64,000 bases of DNA, from positions 2,044,427-2,108,426 of the forward strand of contig JADCRD010000001.1 of NCBI GenBank assembly GCA_014946745.1, given 5' to 3'. The notes under the pieces are model-generated. The model had not been told where the DNA came from. It did not search any database and saw only the letters and a program-made list of their open reading frames with translations. Source of the stretch: Lysobacterales bacterium. GTDB taxonomy: Bacteria > Pseudomonadota > Gammaproteobacteria > Xanthomonadales > Xanthomonadaceae. A program made the position numbers and the translations under genes. Below are positions 49,718 to 61,427 of the stretch, in pieces (positions within the stretch are counted from its first letter, which is position 1; the number at the start of each line of letters is the position of its first letter).

Positions 49718-51487
49718 ATGAGCACCGACACCCCCAAGCGCGCCGGCTTCGGCGCTGCCGCACCGCTGCGCCAGCTCTGGCCCTATGTGCGCCCCTATCG
49801 CGGCCTGGTCGCGCTGTGGCTGGGCGCGCTGGCCCTGTCCAGTCTGGCCACGCTGAGCCTGCCGGTCGCGGTGCGCTTCATGATCGACCGCGGCTTCGCA
49901 GGCGAGGATCCGGCCGCCGTCGATCGCTGGTTCCTGGGGCTGCTGGCGGTCGCGGTGCTGCTGGCGGTGGCCACGGCGCTGCGCTTCTTCTTCGTCAGCC
50001 TGCTCGGCGAGAAGGTCATCGCCGATCTTCGGCGCAGCCTGTACGCGCGACTGCTGCGACTCGACATCGAGTTCTTCGAGCGCACGCGCTCGGGCGAGCT
50101 GGTGTCGCGTCTTTCCGCTGACACCGAGCTGCTGCGCACCGTGGTGGGCTCCAGCGCTTCAGTGGCGCTGCGCAGCTTCGTCACCTTCATCGGCAGCAGC
50201 GTGGCGCTGGCCCTGACCAGCCCGCGTCTGGCCGGCTTCGCGGCGATCGGCATTCCGCTGATCATCCTGCCGATCGTGTTCTTCGGTCGCCGCGTCTCCA
50301 GGCTGTCGCGCGAGGCGCAGGACCGGGTGGCCGACGCCAATGCCCGCGCCAGCGAAACCCTGAACGCGATCCACACCGTACAGAGCCACGCCCGCGAGGC
50401 GCATGAATCCGAGCGTTTTGCGGGCGCCGTCAGCACTGCACTCACGGCAGCACGTCGTCGCATCGGCACCCAGGCGGGGCTGACCGCGGCCGTGATCGTG
50501 CTGATCTTCGGCGCGATCACTGCGGTGCTGTGGGTCGGCGCCAAGGACGTGATTGCCGGCACCATGAGCGCGGGCCTACTCAGCCAGTTCGTGCTCTATG
50601 CAGTGATCGGCGCGGGTTCGGTCGGCGCGCTGACCGAAGTCTGGGCAGAAGTGCAGCGCGCTGCCGGTGGCATGGCGCGGATCAACGAGCTGCTGGCCGA
50701 GCAGGCCAGGATCACCGCGCCCGCCATGCCGCGCGCCCTGCCCTCGCCGCTGCGCGGGCACATCGCCTTCAAGGGCGTAGGCTTCCATTACCCCAGCCGC
50801 CCGGACGCAGCGGCGCTCAGCGATTTCTCGCTGGAAATCCAACCGGGCGAAACGGTGGCCCTGGTCGGCCCTTCGGGCGCCGGCAAGAGCACCGTGCTGC
50901 AGCTGCTGCTGCGCTTCCACGACCCCGAGAGCGGCGGCATCGAGGTCGATGGCATCGACCTGCGCCATCTCGATCCGCAGCAGCTGCGCGAACACATCGC
51001 TCTCGTCCCGCAGGACCCGCTGCTGTTCGGCGCCGATGCGCTCGACAACCTGCGCTACGGACGACTGGACGCCACGGAAGCCGAGGTCATCGAAGCCGCA
51101 CGCAGCGCCGAGGCGCACGAGTTCCTCAGCGCGCTGCCGCAGGGCTATCGCACCTTCCTGGGCGAGCGCGGGGTGCGCCTGTCCGGCGGCCAGCAGCAGC
51201 GACTGGTGATCGCCCGGGCCCTGCTGAAGGACGCACCGATCCTGCTGCTGGACGAGGCCACCAGCGCGCTCGACGCGCAAAGCGAGCGCGCGATCCAGCA
51301 GGCGCTGGAGCGCCTCATGCACGGCCGCACCACGCTGGTGATCGCCCATCGCCTCGCCACCGTCCGCCGCGCCGACCGCATCGTTGTGCTCGAGGCCGGC
51401 CGCATCGTTGCCACCGGCACGCACGAGGAGCTGATGGCGCAGGGCGGCCTCTACGCGGAGCTGGCGCGGCTGCAGTTCGCGGCTTGA
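49718..51487 (+). CDS. ABC exporter (MsbA/LmrA-type half transporter)
   Basis: 589 residues: six-helix transmembrane domain (about 30-310) fused to a nucleotide-binding domain (about 345-585). Walker A G-P-S-G-A-G-K-S-T, signature L-S-G-G-Q-Q-Q-R, Walker B I-L-L-L-D-E-A-T-S-A-L-D and H-loop I-A-H-R are intact. It should work as a homodimer exporting lipids or drugs; the substrate is unknown and the gene is alone. The start at ATG 49718 places the first helix correctly; an in-frame start 69 nt upstream would add an unlikely leader. Confidence 0.92.
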   Translation: MSTDTPKRAGFGAAAPLRQLWPYVRPYRGLVALWLGALALSSLATLSLPVAVRFMIDRGFAGEDPAAVDRWFLGLLAVAVLLAVATALRFFFVSLLGEKVIADLRRSLYARLLRLDIEFFERTRSGELVSRLSADTELLRTVVGSSASVALRSFVTFIGSSVALALTSPRLAGFAAIGIPLIILPIVFFGRRVSRLSREAQDRVADANARASETLNAIHTVQSHAREAHESERFAGAVSTALTAARRRIGTQAGLTAAVIVLIFGAITAVLWVGAKDVIAGTMSAGLLSQFVLYAVIGAGSVGALTEVWAEVQRAAGGMARINELLAEQARITAPAMPRALPSPLRGHIAFKGVGFHYPSRPDAAALSDFSLEIQPGETVALVGPSGAGKSTVLQLLLRFHDPESGGIEVDGIDLRHLDPQQLREHIALVPQDPLLFGADALDNLRYGRLDATEAEVIEAARSAEAHEFLSALPQGYRTFLGERGVRLSGGQQQRLVIARALLKDAPILLLDEATSALDAQSERAIQQALERLMHGRTTLVIAHRLATVRRADRIVVLEAGRIVATGTHEELMAQGGLYAELARLQFAA

Positions 51488-51754
51488 GTCAACGCGGAGG
51501 CGCAGGTCCGGATTCCCGCAACACAAGCCAGGGACTCAACGGGTGAGATCGACTTCACAATTTACTACCGATCGATGCGCCCCACCCGGCAACGAATTTG
51601 ACATGATCCGAGCGCGCGGGCTCGTACTCCTGGCCCGCCGATCAGTCTCGGGGAACGCACAGCATGAGCTTTGGGGCGAAGTCCGCGAGGACTGCGTTCT
51701 CTGCTGCTGTGCGGTCGTCCGATGTCCAGCGCAGCAGAAGCCGACGGATCCTCC

Positions 51755-52966
51755 ATGAATCGAATCGCCTTGAGTTCCATTGCCCTGCTACTTGCGAACG
51801 TCGCAAGTGCTCAGGTTGCCGAAGTGTTCAATCCTTCCGAGCCCGTCGTCAGCGTGGTTGCGCCGCTGAATCCCAGCTCAGGGGTCAGCCCTGCAGGCGC
51901 ACCGGCCTGCGGAGGCCAGCTCTTCAACAACGGCGCGTTCGTCACCAGCACCGGCAACGGCGCCGGCGGGGCCAACCTGAGCACGCTGCAAACCACCTCA
52001 CTTGGGATGGGCACGCTCGGTTTCGGCCACCAGGCCGGCACTGCCAACAATCGCGTGACCGACGACTTTGTTGTCCCCGCCGGCGGCTGGACGCTGAACT
52101 GTGCCGTGTTCTACGCCTACCAGACCGGCTCGACCACGACCTCCACGATCACCGCAGTCAACGTGCGCATCTGGAACGGCCCGCCCGGCGCCATGGGCAG
52201 CAGCATCGTGTTCGGCGACACGACCACCAATCGGATGTCGACGACGGCCTGGACCAATGTCTATCGAGTGACGGAAGAAACTGCCACCGACACGACCCGG
52301 CCGATCATGGCGCAGACCATCAACCTGGGTGGTCTCAATCTTGCGGCCGGCACGTACTGGATCGACTGGCAAACCACGGGCAGCCTCGCTTCCGGCCCGT
52401 GGGCTCCACCGATCTCGATCATTGGCCAAGCGGTGACGGGCAACGGGCAGCAGTTCACGGGCAACACCTCCGCGTGGGCACCCGCTGTGGACGGCGGCAC
52501 TGGCACCCCAGCGCAAGGCCTTCCGTTCCTCCTGCTCGGCCCGGTCGGCACGCCGACACTCAGCCTGAGCGGCACATCGGTCAACTTTGGCAATGTCGTG
52601 TCGGGCCAGACCGGCACGAGCACCGTCACGCTGAGCAACACTGGCACGGCGAGCCTGAGCATCACGGCGCTCACCGCGCCCACGGCGCCTTTTGCGCTGA
52701 CCGGCGGAACCTGCGGGGCGACGCCGATCACCTTGGCCCCCGCCGCAAGTTGCACCTTGATCTACCGCTTTGCTCCCAGCAGCGCGGGCAACTTCTCGCA
52801 GACCTTTGCGCTCACCAGCAACGGTGGAAACGCCAGCTTCACCCTGCAGGGCAGCGGCGCCGTTCCGCAACCCGCCGTGGTCCCGGCAAGCGGCGCAATC
52901 AGCCAGTTCCTGCTCGCGCTGCTGACGCTTGGCATCGCGGGTTGGGCGTTCAGCCGTCGCCGCTGA
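51755..52966 (+). CDS. Secreted choice-of-anchor-D domain protein with IPTL/PEP-CTERM-like tail
   Basis: 403 residues. Signal peptide (A-L-S-S-I-A-L-L-L-A-N-V-A-S-A-Q), a Gly/Thr/Ser-rich beta domain (about 45-260), then an ASH-like choice-of-anchor-D repeat (about 270-375; L-S-x-T-S-V-N-F-G-N-V-x-S-G-Q-T-G and T-L-S-N-T-G-T-A-S-L). The tail is a hydrophobic helix followed by S-R-R-R, the form of exosortase-type sorting signals (IPTL-CTERM class). ATG 51755 was chosen because it starts the signal peptide; a longer in-frame start would bury it. Confidence 0.78.
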   Translation: MNRIALSSIALLLANVASAQVAEVFNPSEPVVSVVAPLNPSSGVSPAGAPACGGQLFNNGAFVTSTGNGAGGANLSTLQTTSLGMGTLGFGHQAGTANNRVTDDFVVPAGGWTLNCAVFYAYQTGSTTTSTITAVNVRIWNGPPGAMGSSIVFGDTTTNRMSTTAWTNVYRVTEETATDTTRPIMAQTINLGGLNLAAGTYWIDWQTTGSLASGPWAPPISIIGQAVTGNGQQFTGNTSAWAPAVDGGTGTPAQGLPFLLLGPVGTPTLSLSGTSVNFGNVVSGQTGTSTVTLSNTGTASLSITALTAPTAPFALTGGTCGATPITLAPAASCTLIYRFAPSSAGNFSQTFALTSNGGNASFTLQGSGAVPQPAVVPASGAISQFLLALLTLGIAGWAFSRRR

Positions 52967-52992
52967 GTCCCGCCTCAATCCGTGCTTGAACA

Positions 52993-53027
52993 GGCCGGCG
53001 AACGCACTGCGTTCGCCGGCCTTTTTT
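52993..53027 (+). terminator. Rho-independent terminator
   Basis: A perfect GGCCGGCGAACGCA/TGCGTTCGCCGGCC stem (14-bp arms) followed at once by six T. It ends the transcript of the 51755 gene. Confidence 0.95.
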
Positions 53028-53197
53028 GTTGCTCGCCGTTTCCTGGCAAGTTCGCGACCCGCCGCCTGCGACGCAGCTGTCGCCGAAGTCGCGCGGCTCA
53101 TCGTCTACCGAGAAGCTCGCAGCCCGCCGCGGGTGCGCTGGCTGCAGGCGGATGCTGAGCGCAACGCGAGCTCGCTCGCCCGCACTCGAACTCGAAC

Positions 53198-53980
53198 TCA
53201 GGGTGCGGACGGCGCCGCTTCGCGACGCAGGCGAGCGAAGATCTCGGTCGCCGCCGCGTTCCACACCACCCACTTGTGCCCACCGGGGCGCGGCAGAATC
53301 TGTGTGGAATCAAGCGCCGGCGCGATCACCGGCACGGTGGCCGCAAGACGATCCTCTTCGCCATAGGCCAGCCAGACGCGCTCGCGCAGCGCCGGAGTGC
53401 GAGCGTAGCTGGCGATCTGCCGCCACAGCAGCTCGCGGTCGAAGTTGCGGCGGTCAACGACCTCGGGCTTGGGGCCGGGCTGCCACTCAGCGATACCGCC
53501 CGCGGCTTCCACCTCACGCATCACCCGCTTGCGGCCGAGATAAGGCGCCATCAGCACGACATGCTCGAACACGCCCGGATGCGCTTCGTCGAGCACCAGG
53601 CTGCCCATGCCGCCCATTGAAGCGCCCATCAGAATCAAGCGCTCGTAGCCTTGGGCACGCGCAGGCTCAATGAACTGTGCCCGGACCCGCTCGGGCAGGC
53701 CGCCGTCGGTGTAGTAGGCAAGCGTGGCCGAGGTCAGCTGCACGTCGACCTCGGGCCAGCCGGCCTGGATGGCCTCGGCCACGCCAAACTCGCGCATGAC
53801 TTCGACATTGTCGGCGCGGCCGGGCAGCACGATCACCAGAGTCTTGCGGTCCGCGGTTCCACTGCCGCTGATGCGCTCGAAGGGGATGGGCGCACGTCGA
53901 TCGCCCATGTTGAGGCAGCCTGCCAGCAGCAGCGGCAGCCAAAGCGCGCCGAGGACGCGGGACAGGTTCGAGGCAGGCAT
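53198..53980 (-). CDS. Alpha/beta-hydrolase lipoprotein
   Basis: 260 residues. Lipobox L-L-A-G-C near 18-22 indicates membrane anchoring. The hydrolase core has an oxyanion-side L-V-I-V-L-P-G-R, the nucleophile elbow G-A-S-M-G-G (Ser catalytic), an acid in G-E-E-D-R-L, and the catalytic His in P-G-G-H-K-W. Esterase- or lipase-like activity in the envelope is likely; the substrate is unknown. It is followed across 188 bp by the large multidomain protein gene on the same strand. Confidence 0.82.
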   Translation of the reverse strand: MPASNLSRVLGALWLPLLLAGCLNMGDRRAPIPFERISGSGTADRKTLVIVLPGRADNVEVMREFGVAEAIQAGWPEVDVQLTSATLAYYTDGGLPERVRAQFIEPARAQGYERLILMGASMGGMGSLVLDEAHPGVFEHVVLMAPYLGRKRVMREVEAAGGIAEWQPGPKPEVVDRRNFDRELLWRQIASYARTPALRERVWLAYGEEDRLAATVPVIAPALDSTQILPRPGGHKWVVWNAAATEIFARLRREAAPSAP

Positions 53981-54168
53981 CAGAGGTTCTCGCAGTTCGT
54001 GGCTTTCACGAACATGAAAGCCGCAGGCCCGTGAAGGCCGCGGCTTTGCGATGCATGGGGCGGAGCCTGATCGACTGACCGCCCCCTGGCAGATGACCTG
54101 GCCGTCGCGAGGACCGGGCCCGACGTGGGGATGTCGAAGCCCGGTCACCCGCCGCCACGTCGGTGGCC

Positions 54169-57100
54169 TCACTCGAAGCCGTTGTCGAAAATCTCCGGCG
54201 GCAGCTGCACGTTCCTGCACGCCTGCGGCACGTTGTCGCGCTGCCACTGGCTGGCGCCCTGGCGCACCACGTAGTCGACCACGAACATGGTGTGTTCGTA
54301 GCCGGTGTTCGAGTAGTCCATCAGACGGTAAGCGTAGGGCCGCGGCGTGTAGCGACAGGTCTGCACGAGGCCCGAGAACTCCGGCGCGAAACCACCAATG
54401 CTGCCGCCCATGTCCAGGCCGCTGCCCCAGTACTGCGTGGTCTGCACCTCCTCCGTCACTCCGAAGCTGTACTCGTACGCTGCACCGGCCTGGACATTGA
54501 CGATGAACCCGGCCTCGATGTCGAACTCGGCGCCGACTCGATTGGAGCTTTCGAAGCCCTTGAAGTCGCCGCTGAAGACGCCGCCTTCCTGACTCAGATT
54601 CCAGGTCACACTGCCCGGGCTGCCGACGAACACGCTGTCCCAGATGCTGAAGCGCTGCATGTCGGAATAGTTGGTGCAGTCCTGCATGTCACCGCTTCCG
54701 TTCCACAGGATTTCACCGCGCGACTCGATGTTGGCCCAGCCGGAGGTGCGTGGGTTCCACATCCGCACCAGGAACGTGTTGTCGCTGCGATCGGGATCGC
54801 AGACATCCTGCGGGTAGCGATAGGGCTCGACATGCACGTCGCCGAAGACCTGGATCTGCGCGACGTTGAGGGTCGCCGTGCCCGGGTGCTGCAGCCGGAC
54901 ATAGCGGGCGCGCAGCATCTGGGAAGGTGATGCCGGATCGCGCGTCCAGACACTCCAGCGGTCGAAGGCCATGTCATCGTCCGTTTCCGGGGCAAAGCTG
55001 CGGACTCCACTGCCAGTCGGAACGCCATCACCGGTCATCGGGCTTTCAGAGACATAGAGCCGGAAACCCTTCAGATCGATCGCGCGCCCCGCCCGCGGAA
55101 ACACCCGGATGTTCGAGATGTCGCGAATCTCTCCGAGATCGATCTGCACATAGGGCCGCGTCACGTTGCCGTTGCTGGCCAGCCATGTGCTGAAGCGGCC
55201 ATCGGTCACGTTGCTCGCCGAGGTGCCACTCGCGGCCACCACGTTGGTCGTCGCGGTCTGGAAGAGGCTGAGGCTGGCCCAGTCACGGTGCAGCGGGGCC
55301 CATTGCGCGGGAGGCAGTCCACCGCCCGACGCCGCGACCGTGGTATCCCAGAACTCGGCGGTAGTCGCGGAAACGCCACGGGTGTCTTCCACCACTTCGC
55401 ACATCCGCAGACCGCTGTTCGGCACGACGCCGCCCGCTTCACTGCGCACGTTATAGCTGTAGCAGCGGAAACTGTTCTCTTCGACCACCATCAGCGCTTC
55501 GCCCAGCGAAGAAGAGAACCCCTGATTGAGAGCGAAGCCGTTCTCGCTGCCGTGGATCGCGCCCGTATTGGCCTGGTAGTTGTAGCCGGCTGTGACCTTG
55601 ACGGAGGTCTCCACGCCGACACCGGCGATGTCGAAGCCCGCCGACGCACCCACATACGCCGAGACGTCGTGCGAGGTAAAGCTGCCTGCTCGCTTTTCGA
55701 CACTGGTCTGGCCGGAAGTGGTCTGTCCGAAGGCCGCTGACTTCTCCGCATTCAGCTGCAGGCGCTCGAAGTACGGGGGATGCCAGACCACCTGCCGCAC
55801 CTGCGGCTCTTCGACCTGCCGGCAGTCGGCGCCGAGGCTGGCGCGCACCGAATCGCCATCGGTGTCGGCCGCCAGCAGGGCAAGCCGCGTCGTGCTGTCG
55901 AGGCCCGCCGTCGGGGTCATCAGATGGCGGCCGCTGAAGCTCGCCGGGTTGGCGGTGTCCTGCAGACGCCAGATCGAGCGGATCAGCTGCTGGCTGCGAT
56001 CGTTCACAATCGTCATGACCTCGGCGATGCCCAGCTTGTCCATATCGCCCACCGCGAGGCGAAGCTCGTCCAGCGACTGTGCCGAATCAACAACCAGCGA
56101 AGCCGAATAGGCCGGGGTGGTGTTCATGGCATAGCGGGTCTCCGGACCGGCGCCACCGGCGGCCGTTCCCGAGTTGGTGATCGTAACCGGATAGGTGCGC
56201 ATCGCGGTCTGTCCGTTGAAGCCGGTGACGGTCAGACGCACGTTGTAGGTCGCGGACGCGCCGGACGGGGCGGGAAAGGTGTACGTGGGGTTGAGATCTG
56301 TCAGCGGCCCGCTGCCGTCGCCGAGATCCCAGCGCCGCGAGGAGACCCGCCCGGTCGAGCGATCGGTGAAGCTGACCGTGCGGCCATTGCGCTGCCACTG
56401 GAAGCCGGCAGTGAGCTCGACGTTGGCCTTGTGCGCCTGCACGCGCAGGCGGTCGTCCTGACCCTCGGCATACGCCATTACGAATTCGTTGGGCGAGATC
56501 AGATCCACGTTGGCGAACGCAGCATCGAACTTGATCAAGGCGCCCTGGTTCTGGCCTGACACCGCGAAGCTGGAATCCCATGGGCGCTGCGCGTCGCGGC
56601 GGAAAAAGTCGATGGCGGTGATGTTGTTCTCGAGGTCCCGCACCGTGGTGAAGTGGTGCATTCGCGCGAACAGCTGATTGAAATTGCTGGACCCCTCCAC
56701 CAGCACAAGCACCATCAACTCGGCGGCCGCGCTGTCGGTGATATCGCCGGCCAGCGCCTTGACGCTGCGCAGCTGGTTGATGGAAACGCCAGAGACACCG
56801 CTGCCATCGTCAACGTCGAAACTGGTGCCCATCGAAGTGACGAAACTGCGGCTGCCGATTGCCGTATTGCCCGAGCCCACAGGCAGAGCGGTGGTGGTCG
56901 GCTGGTACTCCAACAGGTGGTAGTTCAGTGCGCGCGTACCGCCGCCGCCGGACTCGTTGACCACGACCATCTGCTCGCGACCCGACAGGATCAGGTCACC
57001 CACCGCCAGCGAGCTCAAACCGAACGATCCCGAGAGCACCCAACGTCCCGCCGAGGCACCGTTGCTCTGAGCGATCAGGCCCTGCTCGTTGCCTGTCAGC

Positions 57101-57705
57101 ACGTAGGTTTCGAGCGCGGCCGGGCTGGTGCCCTGAATCAGGATCGCCAGCTCCTGCTTGCCCTCCGTAGAGCCGTCGAGATCGCCCGCCTTCAGCTCCA
57201 CATGGCTGAAGGTGCGCGCGAGATTCCAGGTCTGCAGCAAGGTCACGCTGCCGTTGCTGCCCCGCCGGAAGACGCCCAGCCGCAGTCCGCCGCCAGTAGT
57301 AACCCGATGCGCGGTGATCAGTTCATCGCGACCGTCGCCGTTGAGATCGATGTCCACGGCACCAAGAAAACTCGAACCCGCGAGACCGCCGCTCCGAAGC
57401 AGGTCGGCGCCAAACTGGTTCACCAGCACCGCACCATTTTCCGGCCCGGGTTCGTAGACGTCGATTCTGCCGAGCGTACTGGCGTTGGCTACGAAGCTGA
57501 CGTATTCGGCATCCTCGCCCATCGTCGCGTAGCGCCCGAACGGCGACGTCATGCAGGCGATCGGTTCGCTGCCTTGGGTCACGAAACGCGGCAGCCCCTC
57601 GGGCTGTAGCGGTGGGCGCCACGGGGTTCCGGCAGCGGTCGCGGACGGGGCCGCGACAGTGCCGGCGATTGAGGTAAGCAGCAGGGTCAACAGGAACGTT
57701 TTCAT
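54169..57705 (-). CDS. Large multidomain secreted protein (propeller, PKD, discoidin-like domain, FxxGFE tail)
   Basis: 1178 residues with an N-terminal signal peptide. Residues about 60-450 contain FG-GAP/VCBS-like repeats (D-I-D-L-N-G-D-G-R-D-E-L). A PKD domain lies at about 440-515 (W-D-L-G-D-G-S-G-P and Y-T-F-P). An amphipathic beta-strand region near 690-770 and another near 1060-1110 flank an F5/8 type C (discoidin) domain at about 845-960 (N-V-T-D-G-R-F-S-T-W, P-Y-V-Q-I-D-L-G, R-Y-V-R-L). Such modules bind sugars or calcium at surfaces. The split strand-rich region resembles pore-forming-protein strands, but this is speculative. It ends P-E-I-F-D-N-G-F-E. AAGGACG precedes the ATG. Confidence 0.78.
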   Translation of the reverse strand: MKTFLLTLLLTSIAGTVAAPSATAAGTPWRPPLQPEGLPRFVTQGSEPIACMTSPFGRYATMGEDAEYVSFVANASTLGRIDVYEPGPENGAVLVNQFGADLLRSGGLAGSSFLGAVDIDLNGDGRDELITAHRVTTGGGLRLGVFRRGSNGSVTLLQTWNLARTFSHVELKAGDLDGSTEGKQELAILIQGTSPAALETYVLTGNEQGLIAQSNGASAGRWVLSGSFGLSSLAVGDLILSGREQMVVVNESGGGGTRALNYHLLEYQPTTTALPVGSGNTAIGSRSFVTSMGTSFDVDDGSGVSGVSINQLRSVKALAGDITDSAAAELMVLVLVEGSSNFNQLFARMHHFTTVRDLENNITAIDFFRRDAQRPWDSSFAVSGQNQGALIKFDAAFANVDLISPNEFVMAYAEGQDDRLRVQAHKANVELTAGFQWQRNGRTVSFTDRSTGRVSSRRWDLGDGSGPLTDLNPTYTFPAPSGASATYNVRLTVTGFNGQTAMRTYPVTITNSGTAAGGAGPETRYAMNTTPAYSASLVVDSAQSLDELRLAVGDMDKLGIAEVMTIVNDRSQQLIRSIWRLQDTANPASFSGRHLMTPTAGLDSTTRLALLAADTDGDSVRASLGADCRQVEEPQVRQVVWHPPYFERLQLNAEKSAAFGQTTSGQTSVEKRAGSFTSHDVSAYVGASAGFDIAGVGVETSVKVTAGYNYQANTGAIHGSENGFALNQGFSSSLGEALMVVEENSFRCYSYNVRSEAGGVVPNSGLRMCEVVEDTRGVSATTAEFWDTTVAASGGGLPPAQWAPLHRDWASLSLFQTATTNVVAASGTSASNVTDGRFSTWLASNGNVTRPYVQIDLGEIRDISNIRVFPRAGRAIDLKGFRLYVSESPMTGDGVPTGSGVRSFAPETDDDMAFDRWSVWTRDPASPSQMLRARYVRLQHPGTATLNVAQIQVFGDVHVEPYRYPQDVCDPDRSDNTFLVRMWNPRTSGWANIESRGEILWNGSGDMQDCTNYSDMQRFSIWDSVFVGSPGSVTWNLSQEGGVFSGDFKGFESSNRVGAEFDIEAGFIVNVQAGAAYEYSFGVTEEVQTTQYWGSGLDMGGSIGGFAPEFSGLVQTCRYTPRPYAYRLMDYSNTGYEHTMFVVDYVVRQGASQWQRDNVPQACRNVQLPPEIFDNGFE

Positions 57706-57724
57706 GGCGCGCCCCGTCCTTCGA

Positions 57725-57759
57725 GGCTGGTCTCACCCGGGACATCCGGGTCTCCAGCC
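57725..57759 (-). promoter_or_regulatory. 5'-leader two-stem hairpin of the 1178-residue protein gene
   Basis: Minus strand: GGCTGG-AG-ACCCGG-ATGTC-CCGGGT-GAGA-CCAGCC, two perfect 6-bp stems separated by a purine-rich internal loop, ending 19 nt before the ATG. It does not match a riboswitch class I can name. The leader of the other FxxGFE gene has a comparable two-stem hairpin. Confidence 0.45.
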
Positions 57760-57840
57760 CCTAAAGCGGCAAAAACGCGCACCGATCATCATCGGCTCCG
57801 CGGTACCGGCCCAAAGCTCCGCGCGTATCGCGCGACCCGG

Positions 57841-58680
57841 CTACCCCGCTCGCGGCGGAAGGCTCAGTCCGGCGGCGCGCATGCGTTGGGCGAAGTCCTC
57901 GCCGCTCAGGCTTCGCTGCAGCCAAGGCGCGTGAATCTCCTGCGCGGAGGCCAGCCGATCCAGACGCGGCACGTGCGGGCCACGAAGATCGCGGTAGCGC
58001 AGTTCGACAGCGCTAGCCGGCGGCAGCCGCCGGTACAGGGTCTTGAGCGTGCGCAGGGCCATCAGCAGGGACAGGTCGAGGCCGGGGTGCTGTCCATCCT
58101 CCGGATCCAGCCACGGCCAGTCCGGATGGGCCTCGATGAGCTGAGGAAAGTCCCCGAGGGCCGCATGCAGGGCGCCGATGCGAGCGGCCAGCTCGGCCTC
58201 CTTCAGACTGAGATTCACAGCACTGCCGCGCTGCATGCGATGGGCACCCAGCAGCACCGGCACAGCGCCCTGCTGCTGCGCCGACGACGCAAGATCGGCA
58301 TGCGCGGCGTGAGACGCCTCGCAGCTGAACCCGAATTCTTCGAGTCCGGCATGACAGCTCAAGCCGCCACCGAATTCCTGTAGAACCAGAGCCGTGTAGC
58401 GGCCCGTCGCAAGCTCGCGCTGCACCACGCCAGCCGCCGCGTGCTGGCTGATGTGAGCGCCGCCGCGCGCGAGCATCTCGGCCTCAACCGGGCGCCCGAG
58501 TGCGGCACTCGCCAGCTGCGCGAACTGGCTCGGCATATCGTTGAAGTAGATCAGGCTGTTGCCCACGAACAGCACGCGCTCAGGCCGCTCGCGCGTTGGC
58601 AGACCACAGGCGGAAAGCGTCATGGCGGAGACCGCCGCGCCCAGAAAGCTGCGCCGGGTCAGGCCCGGCGCAGTCGGCAT
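57841..58680 (-). CDS. SGNH-hydrolase-like lipoprotein with Tat-type signal
   Basis: 279 residues from ATG 58680; a GTG at 58701 overlapping the clpB stop is the alternative start. The leader L-T-R-R-S-F-L-G has the twin-arginine pattern and leads into the lipobox L-S-A-C. The SGNH/GDSL block I is V-L-F-V-G-N-S-L-I-Y-F-N; a late D-G-Q-H-P-G supplies the Asp-His pair. Likely an envelope esterase or acetyl-hydrolase. Co-directional with and adjacent to clpB, probably read-through. Confidence 0.78.
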   Translation of the reverse strand: MPTAPGLTRRSFLGAAVSAMTLSACGLPTRERPERVLFVGNSLIYFNDMPSQFAQLASAALGRPVEAEMLARGGAHISQHAAAGVVQRELATGRYTALVLQEFGGGLSCHAGLEEFGFSCEASHAAHADLASSAQQQGAVPVLLGAHRMQRGSAVNLSLKEAELAARIGALHAALGDFPQLIEAHPDWPWLDPEDGQHPGLDLSLLMALRTLKTLYRRLPPASAVELRYRDLRGPHVPRLDRLASAQEIHAPWLQRSLSGEDFAQRMRAAGLSLPPRAG

Positions 58681-58693
58681 CCCAGCGCTCGTG

Positions 58694-61276
<2,583 letters not shown>

Positions 61277-61322
61277 GGAGAATCTCCGGAGGAAGCGGAG
61301 CCGGCGAGCGGCGATGTGCCCT

Positions 61323-61350
61323 TAATGAGGCTGTGAAGCGGATGTTCAAG
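61323..61350 (-). promoter_or_regulatory. Probable sigma-32 promoter of clpB
   Basis: Minus strand: -35 CTTGAAC (61344-61350), 13-bp spacer, -10-like CCTCATTA (61323-61330). The -35 is one mismatch from consensus and the -10 has two. It lies 47-74 bp before the clpB ATG. Confidence 0.55.
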
Positions 61351-61427
61351 AGCACGTGCCCTCCTGACATTCCGCTGTCAGCAGGCAGACTGCAGTCTGA
61401 CCTCTCCACCACGGCCGGAGAGACCGC

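Noticed and set aside
51598-51626. TTGACA as a sigma-70 -35 before the 51755 gene
   Set aside because: No acceptable -10 hexamer lies 16-18 bp downstream.
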